NCBI GenBank assembly: GCA_040878185.1
Contig: JBBDMS010000040.1
Location: 1 to 64,000 of the forward strand
From: JAWXBK01 sp040878185
GTDB lineage: Bacteria > Pseudomonadota > Alphaproteobacteria > Dongiales > Dongiaceae
Reading direction: 5' to 3'
Length of the DNA: 64,000 nt
Shown here: piece by piece, positions 26,667-35,281 of the stretch
How positions within the stretch are numbered: the first letter of the stretch is position 1
How the letters are laid out: each line of letters starts with the position of its first letter
Program-made: the position numbers and the translations under genes
The notes under the pieces: generated by a model
Seen by the model: the letters and a program-made list of their open reading frames with translations, nothing else
Told to the model about the DNA's origin: nothing
Databases searched by the model: none

Positions 26667-28517
26667 TTATGGCGCGACGTCGAAAAACTCCAAGAGGCCG
26701 ACCGGCGCTGCGTCGGGCGCCGGACCGAGATCGGCCCAGCGGAGGACCACATTGCCCGGCGCTGCCGCCAGTTCATGGGGCCCTGTTTCAAGCCGCATTA
26801 CAGCACCCGGCTGCAGCGGCGCCCCGTCGATCCTGACCGGCCCCCCGGCCCCGATGCGGTATTCGCCCGCAACGACGATGTCGAAGTCGACGCTCCCGCC
26901 CGATTCCGGGATCGTCACGGTCTGACCCACGACGAAGATCATACCCCAATACTGCAAATAATGCGCGGCGAGAAAGGCCGCATCCTCCGGCAGCAGCAGC
27001 CGATCCTCGACGATCGAGATTGCGGGAACCAGGGCGCCGTAGAGCGACGGCGAATCGGCGAGCAGCAGCGGCGGCTGCATCGCGGCGACCAGTTCGGGAT
27101 AAACCGGCCCACCGGCTTCGCGATAGCGATCAACGCCCCAACCGCTATGGAAAAAGCCAACGCGCGGGAAGCGCGCGACGACCCCGTAACCGTCAAGATA
27201 GAGAACGGGTTCGGCGAAAACCTGATGAACGGCGGCAATGACGGTCCGCTGCGGTGCGATCCTGTCGGGCAGTGCCGTGACGATGTTGCGCGCCAGCAGA
27301 ACGCAAGGGCCAAGCACAACGATTGCCAGCAGCGTCCGCGTGACGAAATTTCCGCGCGCGCGGACCATGCGCCACAGATGCTCGTAGGCGAAGCCCGCGA
27401 GGATTGCAGCCGGCGGCAGGATGAAAACGAAATTGTAATCGAAGGCGTTGCGGTAGAAGAACGGGGTGACGACCGGGAAAGCGAGTGCCAGCGCGAGCCA
27501 GCCAGTCGGGCGTTCGCGCGGCTCCGTGCCGGCGGTACGCGTCTGCTGCCAGGCGAGCCACGCCCCGCAACTGGTCAGAATCCAGAACGGCGGATTGCCG
27601 ATCAGGCTCAGCAGCAGGACACGCCAGCGCGCCAGCAGCCCGTCCTCGATAAACATCTTCGATCCGGCGCCGTGCAGGAAATTCACGATCGTGTCGAACG
27701 CACCGCTGCCGCCAGCGGTCGGCGCGGCATCGGCAACAGCCGACGTCAGCAACGCACCGTGCAGCGTGAAGAGTGCGGCGAAGGCGATCGCGAAGGGAAC
27801 GCCGAACGCGAGCGCCAGCCGCAGGCGCACCGGCCAGCGCGGCGCGAGGCAGAGCAACGCCAGACCGATCGTGACCAGATAGAAGACGGATTTGACCGTG
27901 ACCATCAGGGCAATCGCCATGACGATACCGGCGAGCGCGGCACCGGCAACCGTGATGCGCCCCGCGCCCGGTCCTGTCACATCGCCCGCGCGTGGTAATG
28001 GGCGCAACAGCAGGAACAAAGCGATGAGGCAGAGCAAAGTCGCGAGCGGATCGGTGCGGAAGCTGGCAGCGTGCAGCGTCACGCTGTCGACCGACAAATA
28101 GGCCAGCAGCCCGAACAACGCGGCGCGGCGCGAGAGGAAGCGCCGCGCGATCGCATAAATCAGCATCGCGCTGCCGCAGGCGAGCGTCGCCATGACCAGG
28201 CGTCCGGCGACGATCTCGTCGATCTCGATCGCGCGCGACCCGGGCAGCCAGGCGAAAAGGTGGACATGCAGCGTCTGCAGCCGAGCCGTCAGCCCGCCGC
28301 GCGCATACTCGTAGGCGAACGAGAGGAAATGAAACTCGTCCCAGTTGATGTTGATGCGGAAGACGAGAAGAAACTGCACGCCCAGTGTGAGCAGGATCGC
28401 GGCGAGGAAGAGGCGGGCGGACCAAACGAAGAGCCCCGAACCGCGAACCGGCCACGTCGCAGCCGAATCACTGGCCCTCTCTGCCAGTTGGGGCCCCGCC
28501 GGATCGTCCCGCCTCAT
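26667..28517 (-). CDS. GT-C type membrane glycosyltransferase
   Basis: 616 residues with about eleven to twelve membrane helices. The first external loop has NWDEFHFLSFAYEYA, with the acidic DE pair typical of GT-C enzymes (ArnT/PMT family). A second loop has SFRTDPLATLLCLIALFLLL. The C-terminal ~170 residues are soluble, starting near VVARFPRVGFFHSGWGVDRY. The reading frame extends to 28589; the ATG at 28517 is preferred since the preceding residues look unrelated. Predicted to use a polyprenyl-phosphate sugar from the following GT2. Divergent from the methyltransferase gene, 188 nt between them. Confidence 0.82.
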   Translation of the reverse strand: MRRDDPAGPQLAERASDSAATWPVRGSGLFVWSARLFLAAILLTLGVQFLLVFRININWDEFHFLSFAYEYARGGLTARLQTLHVHLFAWLPGSRAIEIDEIVAGRLVMATLACGSAMLIYAIARRFLSRRAALFGLLAYLSVDSVTLHAASFRTDPLATLLCLIALFLLLRPLPRAGDVTGPGAGRITVAGAALAGIVMAIALMVTVKSVFYLVTIGLALLCLAPRWPVRLRLALAFGVPFAIAFAALFTLHGALLTSAVADAAPTAGGSGAFDTIVNFLHGAGSKMFIEDGLLARWRVLLLSLIGNPPFWILTSCGAWLAWQQTRTAGTEPRERPTGWLALALAFPVVTPFFYRNAFDYNFVFILPPAAILAGFAYEHLWRMVRARGNFVTRTLLAIVVLGPCVLLARNIVTALPDRIAPQRTVIAAVHQVFAEPVLYLDGYGVVARFPRVGFFHSGWGVDRYREAGGPVYPELVAAMQPPLLLADSPSLYGALVPAISIVEDRLLLPEDAAFLAAHYLQYWGMIFVVGQTVTIPESGGSVDFDIVVAGEYRIGAGGPVRIDGAPLQPGAVMRLETGPHELAAAPGNVVLRWADLGPAPDAAPVGLLEFFDVAP

Positions 28518-28705
28518 CGCCACGGCCGGTTCTCCTTCAACCCGGTCGAGCCATAACAGCCGGGATGCGGAGGGGCAAGGGAGCGCCAATGGTGCGTTTT
28601 AGCCCTTTGGGCATGCAATTGAAGGCTGACACAAATCGATCGCCATGTACCGTTCTGTTAGTATTGGATACCTGAACAGTTGGCTCGGCGATTCTGGAGT
28701 CATGT

Positions 28706-29680
28706 ATGCGCGATACCCCTTGCAGGACCTGCTTCCTTTGCGGCGGAACCGGCAGAATTCTGCATGAGGGGTTGCAGGATCGCTTATTCGGTGTTCCGGG
28801 AAAATGGAGCTTTCGTCTATGCGACAGTCCAGATTGCGGACTGGTCTGGCTCGATCCCAAGCCGTTGGAAAGCGACCTGCCAAACGCTTATGCGTCATAT
28901 TACACCCATGGAAACGGCGAGGCAGCCACCAACTCAGTGAGAAAGGGCAGCAGGCAACGACGCATCGTACGAAAGCTAGAGCAAATTTGGCTAGCTCTCC
29001 TCCTGCTCGGTTCAGCACGAAGACGAATCGATACCATGTTTCTGGACGACATCGAGCCCGGACGAATGCTGGAGGTCGGTTGCGGCGACGGACGGTTGCT
29101 AGCCGGGATGCGAACCCGTGGGTGGGATGTCGCAGGTCATGAAATCGATCCGAAAGCGGCAGATTTGGCCCGGCATGTATCCGGCGTCACCGTGTACTCC
29201 GGCGATCTCATCGAAATCGCGCTTCCTGCAGAATCGTACGATGCCATTGTTATGAATCATGTCATCGAGCATGCCTACGATCCGCCCGGTCTCGCGAAAG
29301 AATGCCATCGGCTACTAAAACCGGGCGGCCTGTTCATCGTCACCACGCCAAATGCCAATAGCTATGGGCACGAAAGATTCGGAGATGCTTGGATGTGTCT
29401 TGACCCACCACGGCACTTGCAAATCTTTTCGCCAAAGACACTCGAGCAACTTGCAACAGGCTCGGGTTTTCTCTGTTGCCGAACATGGACAACACCTGTT
29501 CGTGCCGGTGGATTGCTGGCAGCTAGCCTCGACATTGAACGAAAAGGTACTCATAAAATGAGGAAAATGGTCTCAACCCAGCAAATCGTTGCCGCCTTTC
29601 GGTATCAACTCGCGGCTAAGATTGCATATATTCAAAGCAAAGGTTCAGGTGAAGAAGTCGTGTTGCTAGCCAGAAGATGA
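28706..29680 (+). CDS. SAM-dependent methyltransferase with N-terminal zinc motif
   Basis: 324 residues. The N-terminus has Cys pairs CFLCGG and CDSPDC, a zinc-ribbon-like feature typical of sugar methyltransferases of this class (TylF/DUF methyl type). Residues ~115-210 are the class I methyltransferase fold: MLEVGCGDGRLLAGMRTRGWDVAGHEIDP for SAM, SYDAIVMNHVIEHAYDP and LLKPGGLFIVTTPNANS. CTGGAGT precedes the ATG. Base composition here is visibly lower in GC than neighbours. It overlaps the GT2 gene by 4 nt (ATGA); both probably modify and extend a surface saccharide and were acquired together. Confidence 0.88.
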   Translation: MRDTPCRTCFLCGGTGRILHEGLQDRLFGVPGKWSFRLCDSPDCGLVWLDPKPLESDLPNAYASYYTHGNGEAATNSVRKGSRQRRIVRKLEQIWLALLLLGSARRRIDTMFLDDIEPGRMLEVGCGDGRLLAGMRTRGWDVAGHEIDPKAADLARHVSGVTVYSGDLIEIALPAESYDAIVMNHVIEHAYDPPGLAKECHRLLKPGGLFIVTTPNANSYGHERFGDAWMCLDPPRHLQIFSPKTLEQLATGSGFLCCRTWTTPVRAGGLLAASLDIERKGTHKMRKMVSTQQIVAAFRYQLAAKIAYIQSKGSGEEVVLLARR

Positions 29681-30630
29681 CTGCTCACAGTTCCCGCAAA
29701 GAGTCGAGCCAACTCAGTGCCGCTGCGTTGATCGTTACATACTATCCCGATGACGGATTGCCGCCACGAATCGACAAATTGTTGCAACAAGTGCGCCGGC
29801 TAGTGATTGTGGACAACGGTTCCAATGACGACACTTTCGGTTACATCGATCAATATTCGCAGCATCAAGATGTAACGCTTTTACGGAACACCGCAAACTT
29901 AGGCATTGCGACCGCGCTGAATCAGGGAATGGAGTTGCTGGCCGGAGAGGGCTATGACTGGGTGCTTACGCTAGATCAGGACAGCGCCGTCAACAACGAT
30001 TGCATCTCGGCGCTGACGACAACAGCCCAACAATATAGCGGATACAGCGATATTGCATTGATCGGCTCGATGCGGAAAGAAGCACGAAGTGACGATCGGC
30101 AGCATCGATGGCTAAGACCAAAGAAAGGGATTCCTTTTTTTGAAAGAGTGAAATGCCTTGAGATCGGACCAAATGGCGTGACGCTAGTTATCACTTCCGG
30201 AACACTTACCAATGTCTCTGTATTTCGAAAAATTGGGCCGTTCCGGGATGACTATTTCATCGATTTGGTAGATTTTGAGTATTGTCTTCGCGCACGAAAG
30301 GCGGGCTATCGGATACTAGTTAGCTGTCGAGCGGAGATACTTCACCATGCTGGCATGAAAGTTGTGGGGGCGACGTCTATATCTGCGATTTCACCCATGC
30401 ATCATGAGCCCCTCCGAAAATACTATATGTTCAGAAATGCTGTTCGGACGATCGGATCGTATGGCCGCCTGTTTCCTCATTGGCTGCTTTATCAGTTATC
30501 CGCAATGGGCGAGATTCTGATCGCCATTGTTCTGTTTGAGGATCGGAAGATGGCAAAGCTCTGGGCTTGTGCATTGGGCGTATGGGATGGATTTCATGGC
30601 CGGGCTGGGCCAACGGACCGAGATTTTTGA
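29677..30630 (+). CDS. Family 2 glycosyltransferase (rhamnosyltransferase type)
   Basis: 317 residues. Catalytic motifs: ALIVTYYPDDGL, LVIVDNGSNDDTF, NLGIATALNQGMELL, VLTLDQDS and the acceptor part DYFIDLVDFEYCLRARKAGYRILV. This matches the RfbF-like GT2 group that adds rhamnose or similar to O-antigen chains. A short hydrophobic C-terminus (LLYQLSAMGEILIAIVLF) may contact the membrane. AT-rich codons (AAA, GAA, TTT, GAT) contrast with the surrounding GC-rich genes. Follows the methyltransferase with an ATGA overlap. Confidence 0.88.
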   Translation: MTAHSSRKESSQLSAAALIVTYYPDDGLPPRIDKLLQQVRRLVIVDNGSNDDTFGYIDQYSQHQDVTLLRNTANLGIATALNQGMELLAGEGYDWVLTLDQDSAVNNDCISALTTTAQQYSGYSDIALIGSMRKEARSDDRQHRWLRPKKGIPFFERVKCLEIGPNGVTLVITSGTLTNVSVFRKIGPFRDDYFIDLVDFEYCLRARKAGYRILVSCRAEILHHAGMKVVGATSISAISPMHHEPLRKYYMFRNAVRTIGSYGRLFPHWLLYQLSAMGEILIAIVLFEDRKMAKLWACALGVWDGFHGRAGPTDRDF

Positions 30631-30713
30631 AGTATGCAAGCTTCACTTGGCGGTGATGTTGGCAGTAAATCACCTCGAGCTACCAATCTCCGCGGCAAAT
30701 TGAGCTTCCTGCC

Positions 30714-31988
30714 ATGAGACTTCCCAGCATCCGCTCGGTCGTACGAAATTCCGCCTATCTCGTGAGCAGTCACGGCATCACGACGCTCCTGCATTTATTT
30801 TACATCGTCATTCTCGCGCGCCTGCTTGAGCCCGATCTGTACGGCCTGCTCAATTATGGGGTTTCCTGGTATCTCACGTTCATCGCACTGACTTATCTCG
30901 GTCTCGATGTGGTGCTCAGCCGAGAAATCGGCCGGGCCCGTGACAACGCGCCTGCACTGGTCGGATCCACACTTGCGCTGCGCGGCGCCGCCGCACTGTT
31001 TGTTTCTTTCCTGTCTGTTTCGATCGCCCTGGTCGCGGAACCCGATTCGGGAGCGCTGGGTTTGATTCTCGTTCTTTCGATTGCACTCTTCAGCCGGGCG
31101 ATATGGTTATGGTGCGGCTCGGTGTTCACCGCATTCGAGAATACCCGCTACATTCTCTTTCTCGAACTCGGATTCCGCCCGATCGAGATACTATCCGTCT
31201 TCATCGTATTGTCGTTTATTGCGCCGAAGAGTGTCATCGCGATTGCCTGCGTTCATGCCGCCTTGTGGACACTGCAATCGGCCATTGCCGTAGTCATCAT
31301 CACGAAGCGATTTACCACTCTGGACTTCACGCAGCTTGCCAGGCAATCGAAACGCCTTCTCGTCGAGGGGATTCCGGGTGCTCTGTACACGCTGACCGTC
31401 ATCTGGTTCATGCAGTCGCCGACGGTGCTGTATCGACAGATTGTCGGAACCGGCGACTCGCTCGGCCATTTCGCCCTCGCGCTGCAGATCGTCGGATATC
31501 TGAACATCATTCCTTATCTAATCGGTTCGGTGTCGCTGCCGGTTCTGTCGCGATCGGCCACCCGCAATGACGGAAATACGCGCAGGGCCGCAATCGCCGT
31601 GCTGACCGCCATTCCGCTGATGGGAATTGCGCTCGGCCTTCTCGGACTGTGGCTCGCGCCGCCGCTGACCGTCATGATGTTCGGCGAGGTCTATCGGCCA
31701 ACCGGCACGATCCTGGGCGAAGCGGTCTGGCTTCTGATGCCCATCAGCCTTGCGATCGGTCTGCAGCAGGTCCTGTTTTCAGTCGGCCGGCGCCAATGGC
31801 CCGCCGCGATCGGAGCGCTGACCGGCATCGCGGCAATGGCGGCGTCTTATGCACCGCTAACTGAAGCTTTCGCTTATCGCGGCGCATTGCTGGCGATCGG
31901 GCTGGGAATGACGATCTGGGCCTGCGGCGCGATTGTTGCCCTGATCAGAGGCGGATTGCTCAGCGCCCGCGATCAGGAGACCGCATGA
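30714..31988 (+). CDS. Polysaccharide/lipid-linked glycan flippase (MATE-like Wzx type)
   Basis: 424 residues, about twelve to fourteen membrane helices, of the MVF/polysaccharide-transporter superfamily. N-terminal RNSAYLVSSHGITTLLHLFYIVILARLLEPDLYGLLNYG is a characteristic start; the second half has IVGYLNIIPYLIGSVSLPVLSRSA. Function inferred: turning a lipid-linked oligosaccharide across the inner membrane. Same strand as the methyltransferase and GT2 (83 nt after), and GC content returns to normal within it. Convergent with the GT4 gene. Confidence 0.86.
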   Translation: MRLPSIRSVVRNSAYLVSSHGITTLLHLFYIVILARLLEPDLYGLLNYGVSWYLTFIALTYLGLDVVLSREIGRARDNAPALVGSTLALRGAAALFVSFLSVSIALVAEPDSGALGLILVLSIALFSRAIWLWCGSVFTAFENTRYILFLELGFRPIEILSVFIVLSFIAPKSVIAIACVHAALWTLQSAIAVVIITKRFTTLDFTQLARQSKRLLVEGIPGALYTLTVIWFMQSPTVLYRQIVGTGDSLGHFALALQIVGYLNIIPYLIGSVSLPVLSRSATRNDGNTRRAAIAVLTAIPLMGIALGLLGLWLAPPLTVMMFGEVYRPTGTILGEAVWLLMPISLAIGLQQVLFSVGRRQWPAAIGALTGIAAMAASYAPLTEAFAYRGALLAIGLGMTIWACGAIVALIRGGLLSARDQETA

Positions 31989-32012
31989 CAGGCACCTTGA
32001 GACGCGCGCGCT

Positions 32013-33206
32013 TCATGATCGCTCTCGATGTGAAGCAAGCGACGCAAGCTGGCTGTAGAGCTTTTGCCCGATCGCGGCATAACCGATCTGATTGAGAATG
32101 GCAGCGGACGGAACCAGCCCTTGAGCGTTGCGCGCCTCCGGGGCCAACATTTCGATCGCTGCGAGCAGTTCATCGGGGTCGCCTGCGGCCACCAGTCGGA
32201 CAGCAGGTGTATCGGAACCGATCAGCTCGCGGATCGCCGGGCTGTCCCGCGTGATCAGAGGCCGCGCGCTCGCTAGAATCTGGAAGACCTTGTTGGGGAT
32301 CACGCGGGACGCCTTGGCGGATCGGCCAAAGATTCCGAGACAGATATCGGCGTTAGTGATTCTCTCCCGCAGATTTGCGTAGGGCACCCACTCGATCCAC
32401 TGGAGATTCGAAACCGGCCGCTTATCGAGCAATCGCTGGATCCTTGGTGCTTCCTGACCGTTGCCGATCAGCGTCCATGCATATCGTGCCGGGTCGCTTC
32501 GAGCGGCGGCCGCAATGATCGTTTCGATCCCGTGCAGCGGAATGAACTGGCCGTAGAAAAGGATGCGTATCGGCTCGTCGGGTGACGCTGCCGGTCGTCT
32601 CGCCAGCGGCTTGAAGATATCGATTTCCGCTCCAACGAAGACGGAGGCAACGCGTCCGGGTCGCAGCCCGAAGGTCGCACGGAACCATTCAGAATGGGTC
32701 TGCGTATCCATCAGTACGAGGTCGGCCGCATGCGCCGCCAGCCAGTCCCACGCCCACAAAAGCCAGGCAACCGGATTCCACCGGCCGATCAGCGCGCGAT
32801 CCGCGACCACCGTATCGTGAAGCGACAGAAACGCATCCCATACGATCGGCGTCTGCCGAAGCCGCGCGAATAGCCAGAGAAAAAGCACGTCGAGATGACC
32901 CAGATACCCAACCACGACCACGTCATGTTGCCGCAAGCGCAAGTAACGCCAGATCAGCGACGGGTAAGCCGCGATGGAGCGAAGGATACCGACGGCGATC
33001 GATCGCCCCCCGGACTGCGCCTTGTCCTCGACCCGGGCCCATATGTCCGTGTGACATTCGACGAGATCAACGTCGGTCTCACGCAATGCACGAAGCATGA
33101 TTCGCGTGCGCGGCTTGCCGAGGTCGTAGGTGCCCCAGAAAACAACGCGGAGCGGGTTCGACGGCAATGTCGTCAGCGGCCCCTCCTGTGCTTTCGGATG
33201 CTCCAC
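32013..33206 (-). CDS. Family 4 glycosyltransferase
   Basis: 397 residues with a two-domain GT-B fold. The N-domain has VVFWGTYDLGKPRTRIMLRAL and DVVVVGYLGHLDVLFLWLF; the C-domain has PIRILFYGQFIPLHGIETIIAAA, YAWTLIGNGQEAPRIQRLLDKR and the donor-binding DICLGIFGRSAKASRVIPNKVFQILASARPLITRDSPAIREL. Starts with GTG immediately after the PAP2 stop (TGA GTG, no spacer), so both are coupled. Probably part of the same glycan assembly cluster. Sugar specificity unknown. Confidence 0.87.
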   Translation of the reverse strand: MEHPKAQEGPLTTLPSNPLRVVFWGTYDLGKPRTRIMLRALRETDVDLVECHTDIWARVEDKAQSGGRSIAVGILRSIAAYPSLIWRYLRLRQHDVVVVGYLGHLDVLFLWLFARLRQTPIVWDAFLSLHDTVVADRALIGRWNPVAWLLWAWDWLAAHAADLVLMDTQTHSEWFRATFGLRPGRVASVFVGAEIDIFKPLARRPAASPDEPIRILFYGQFIPLHGIETIIAAAARSDPARYAWTLIGNGQEAPRIQRLLDKRPVSNLQWIEWVPYANLRERITNADICLGIFGRSAKASRVIPNKVFQILASARPLITRDSPAIRELIGSDTPAVRLVAAGDPDELLAAIEMLAPEARNAQGLVPSAAILNQIGYAAIGQKLYSQLASLASHRERS

Positions 33207-34322
33207 TCAGCGAGTATCTGCGACATCGCCGGGTTTCCACGGATAGCTCCGCCGCGCCAGCCATCCCGAAAGCCACCAGACCAGCAGCACGCCTGGCACC
33301 ATCGCATAGCCGTCGATTGCATAGTGCCAGCCGAGATGAACCGAGCCGATCAGCACGATCAGGAAATACGTGAAGAAAACGATTCCGAGCCAGCGCGCGG
33401 TTCTCCACCCGACCAGGGCGAAGAGCAACGCCATCGCGACATGCATGCTCGGCATCGCCGAGATGCCGCCGCCAAGCCGGACATCGCGCAACATGTAATT
33501 ATCCCAGAGCATCCCCTGCGCCACCAACGCGCCGAGGACATGCTCTTCGTTCGTCGCGCGGAGGGCATCCAAGAGCGGCTCGAAAGGGTCGGGGCCATCG
33601 TTCAGCAACCCGTAAAACGCGGGTCCCACCGATGCGAAATAGATGGCGGCCACAATCCCGAAGACGATCCAGGTCAGCAACAGACTGTAAAAGAACTGCA
33701 GCCGCAGTGTGGGGTTACGCAGGCTGAAGGCCTGCCATGTCCAGACGAGCGACAGCATGAAAAACCACAGACTGTACAACCAGCCGACGATCGCCGTCGC
33801 GAGCGAACCGCCAAGAATTGGTTGCAGCAGTTCCCAAGGCTGATAGCCAAAATGCAGCAGCGCATCCAGTTCGACGAAAGCGGGATCCCACGCGAACGGG
33901 TTGATGCGCGGGATCGCGGCTTTGACCAGCGTGAACGCGCCGCCAAACAGCGGAATGAAAATCAGCAACGGCAGCGCGATGGCAAGCCGGTCGAGGATGA
34001 AGAACCGATCCCGCAGATGTTGCGCGAAGAGCTGGAGCGGACGTCGTGGCCGGATCGCGACGATGATGTAGAGCGTGTGGCCGAGGAGCAGGCACGCGAC
34101 GGCGAACGGCATCAGCACCATGTAGGTCGGCAGATAGGCCCAGAGCGAGCGGTGCGTGGGCATGCGGAGCGCCGCACCGATGACGATCGCGATGACGATG
34201 AAGCCGATAATGATTGCGAGAAGACCGGATTGATGAAGGAACGAACGTTTCAGCGCGGCGACCAATCGCCGGGCCCGGAAGCCGACGACCGCGTGCCTCG
34301 AAACGCCCTGCTCTGCCCCCAT
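33207..34322 (-). CDS. PAP2-family membrane phosphatase
   Basis: 371 residues from ATG 34322 (open frame extends to 34469; alternative). Six to eight membrane helices. Acid phosphatase motifs are SMHVAMALL and GWHYAIDGYAMVP, the second and third PAP2 signatures (Ser-Gly-His motif 2 here SMH); motif 1 is less evident. A similar arrangement occurs in inositolphosphotransferases and lipid-phosphate phosphatases. Placed directly before the GT4 gene, so a role in recycling polyprenyl or phospholipid carriers, or in transferring a phospho-head group, is plausible but unproven. Confidence 0.8.
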   Translation of the reverse strand: MGAEQGVSRHAVVGFRARRLVAALKRSFLHQSGLLAIIIGFIVIAIVIGAALRMPTHRSLWAYLPTYMVLMPFAVACLLLGHTLYIIVAIRPRRPLQLFAQHLRDRFFILDRLAIALPLLIFIPLFGGAFTLVKAAIPRINPFAWDPAFVELDALLHFGYQPWELLQPILGGSLATAIVGWLYSLWFFMLSLVWTWQAFSLRNPTLRLQFFYSLLLTWIVFGIVAAIYFASVGPAFYGLLNDGPDPFEPLLDALRATNEEHVLGALVAQGMLWDNYMLRDVRLGGGISAMPSMHVAMALLFALVGWRTARWLGIVFFTYFLIVLIGSVHLGWHYAIDGYAMVPGVLLVWWLSGWLARRSYPWKPGDVADTR

Positions 34323-34674
34323 CCAGCCCGATCCCTGGTTGCCCCTGTCCACAGCGATAGCCCGGGGTGAGGTCGATGACTTGGCGACCCGCACCCGGCC
34401 GCCCCGCCGTTTCCGGGCCGATTCGCGAGGCCCAATAACAGGATAGTCCCGGGCGATCCGGTGAACCAATGGCGCCGCCGCGCAGGGGTCGGCGCCCGGT
34501 CTTGGGCCCTTCCGGCCGTGCGGGAGGCCCGCTTTCGGCCCTGCTAGTTTTGCGCGGCGGCCGGCCGGGAATCCAGTTTTTCTCGGGTCCGGCGCGAAAT
34601 CTTCTCATTTGTCGGGGTTGCGGTTTCGTCGCCAAATCCAGGCAACAACCCGCTGTTTCGAGAGGAGATCGGCC
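34323..34674. other. Intergenic region between PAP2 and ASCH genes
   Basis: 352 nt with no supportable gene. It includes G/C-rich stretches and some short inverted repeats (for example GGCCGGCCGG near 34561-34568) but no tandem repeat or clear terminator. The ribosome binding site GAGAGGAGATC for the ASCH gene is at its right end. PAP2 and ASCH are divergent, so promoters for both should lie here. Confidence 0.5.
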
Positions 34675-35166
34675 ATGATCGGCAAGAAAACCAAGGCGAT
34701 CGAAGAATTCTGGCAGCGCTGCCGGCGCGACCACAAGATCGAGGCCAACGACTATCACGTCAGCACCTTTGCCGACCCGCAGTTCCTCGATCTGAACGAT
34801 CCGCTGCTCGACCTCTCCGAGCAGCCGAAACTGGTCGCAGCACGCCAGAAACAGGGCACCGCCCACATGCTGCAGGAGTTCGAGCGCAACAAGGTCGCGC
34901 GGCGCAAGGTTGGCGACTATTGGGTGGTGCCGACCTTCGATAACGAACCGCTGTTCCTGGTGAAGGTCGTCGATGTCTATGTGAAGCCGTTCAACGAGGT
35001 GCCGGACTCTTTTGCGAAGCGCGAAGGCGAAGGCGAACAGACCCAGAAATGGTGGCAGGACGCGCATCGGGCCTATTTCGAGCCACAATGCAAGAAATGG
35101 GGCGTCGAATGGCGCGAGGACACGCCGACCGTCTGCGAGAGCTTCGAACTGGTGGCGATGGCGTAA
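34675..35166 (+). CDS. ASCH-domain protein, copy 1
   Basis: 163 residues, YhfF/ASCH-like beta barrel that may bind RNA or a nucleotide. Conserved features shared with the copy at 36854: MIG.KTK..E.FWQ, NDYH, LDLS.QP.L, QK.GTAH...EFE, RRKVGDYW, PLFLV.V, PFN.V, EGEG, WW..AH..Y, QCK..G..WR and P.VCE. GAGAGGAGATC is a strong ribosome site before the ATG. Family members have been proposed as RNA-binding or amidohydrolase-like, but there is no firm function here. It is followed by the ammonia-lyase gene at 115 nt. Confidence 0.85.
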   Translation: MIGKKTKAIEEFWQRCRRDHKIEANDYHVSTFADPQFLDLNDPLLDLSEQPKLVAARQKQGTAHMLQEFERNKVARRKVGDYWVVPTFDNEPLFLVKVVDVYVKPFNEVPDSFAKREGEGEQTQKWWQDAHRAYFEPQCKKWGVEWREDTPTVCESFELVAMA

Positions 35167-35281
35167 GCGCCGGCGTTGCCGGTGACGGGCCGAAGCGAGC
35201 ACCGCCGCTTGAGTATGCCGGTTCGGCCCCGGCCCGCTTGTCGACCGTGACGCCACTCATGACGCCACAGGGGAACCGCTC

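Noticed and set aside
25848..27998. 716-residue plus-strand open frame
   Set aside because: It is antisense to the GT2 and GT-C genes; its composition is Arg/Asp-rich without any family motif, while the minus-strand proteins have clear domains.
32895..34370. 491-residue plus-strand open frame
   Set aside because: Shadow of the GT4 and PAP2 genes; charged low-complexity sequence without membrane or catalytic motifs.
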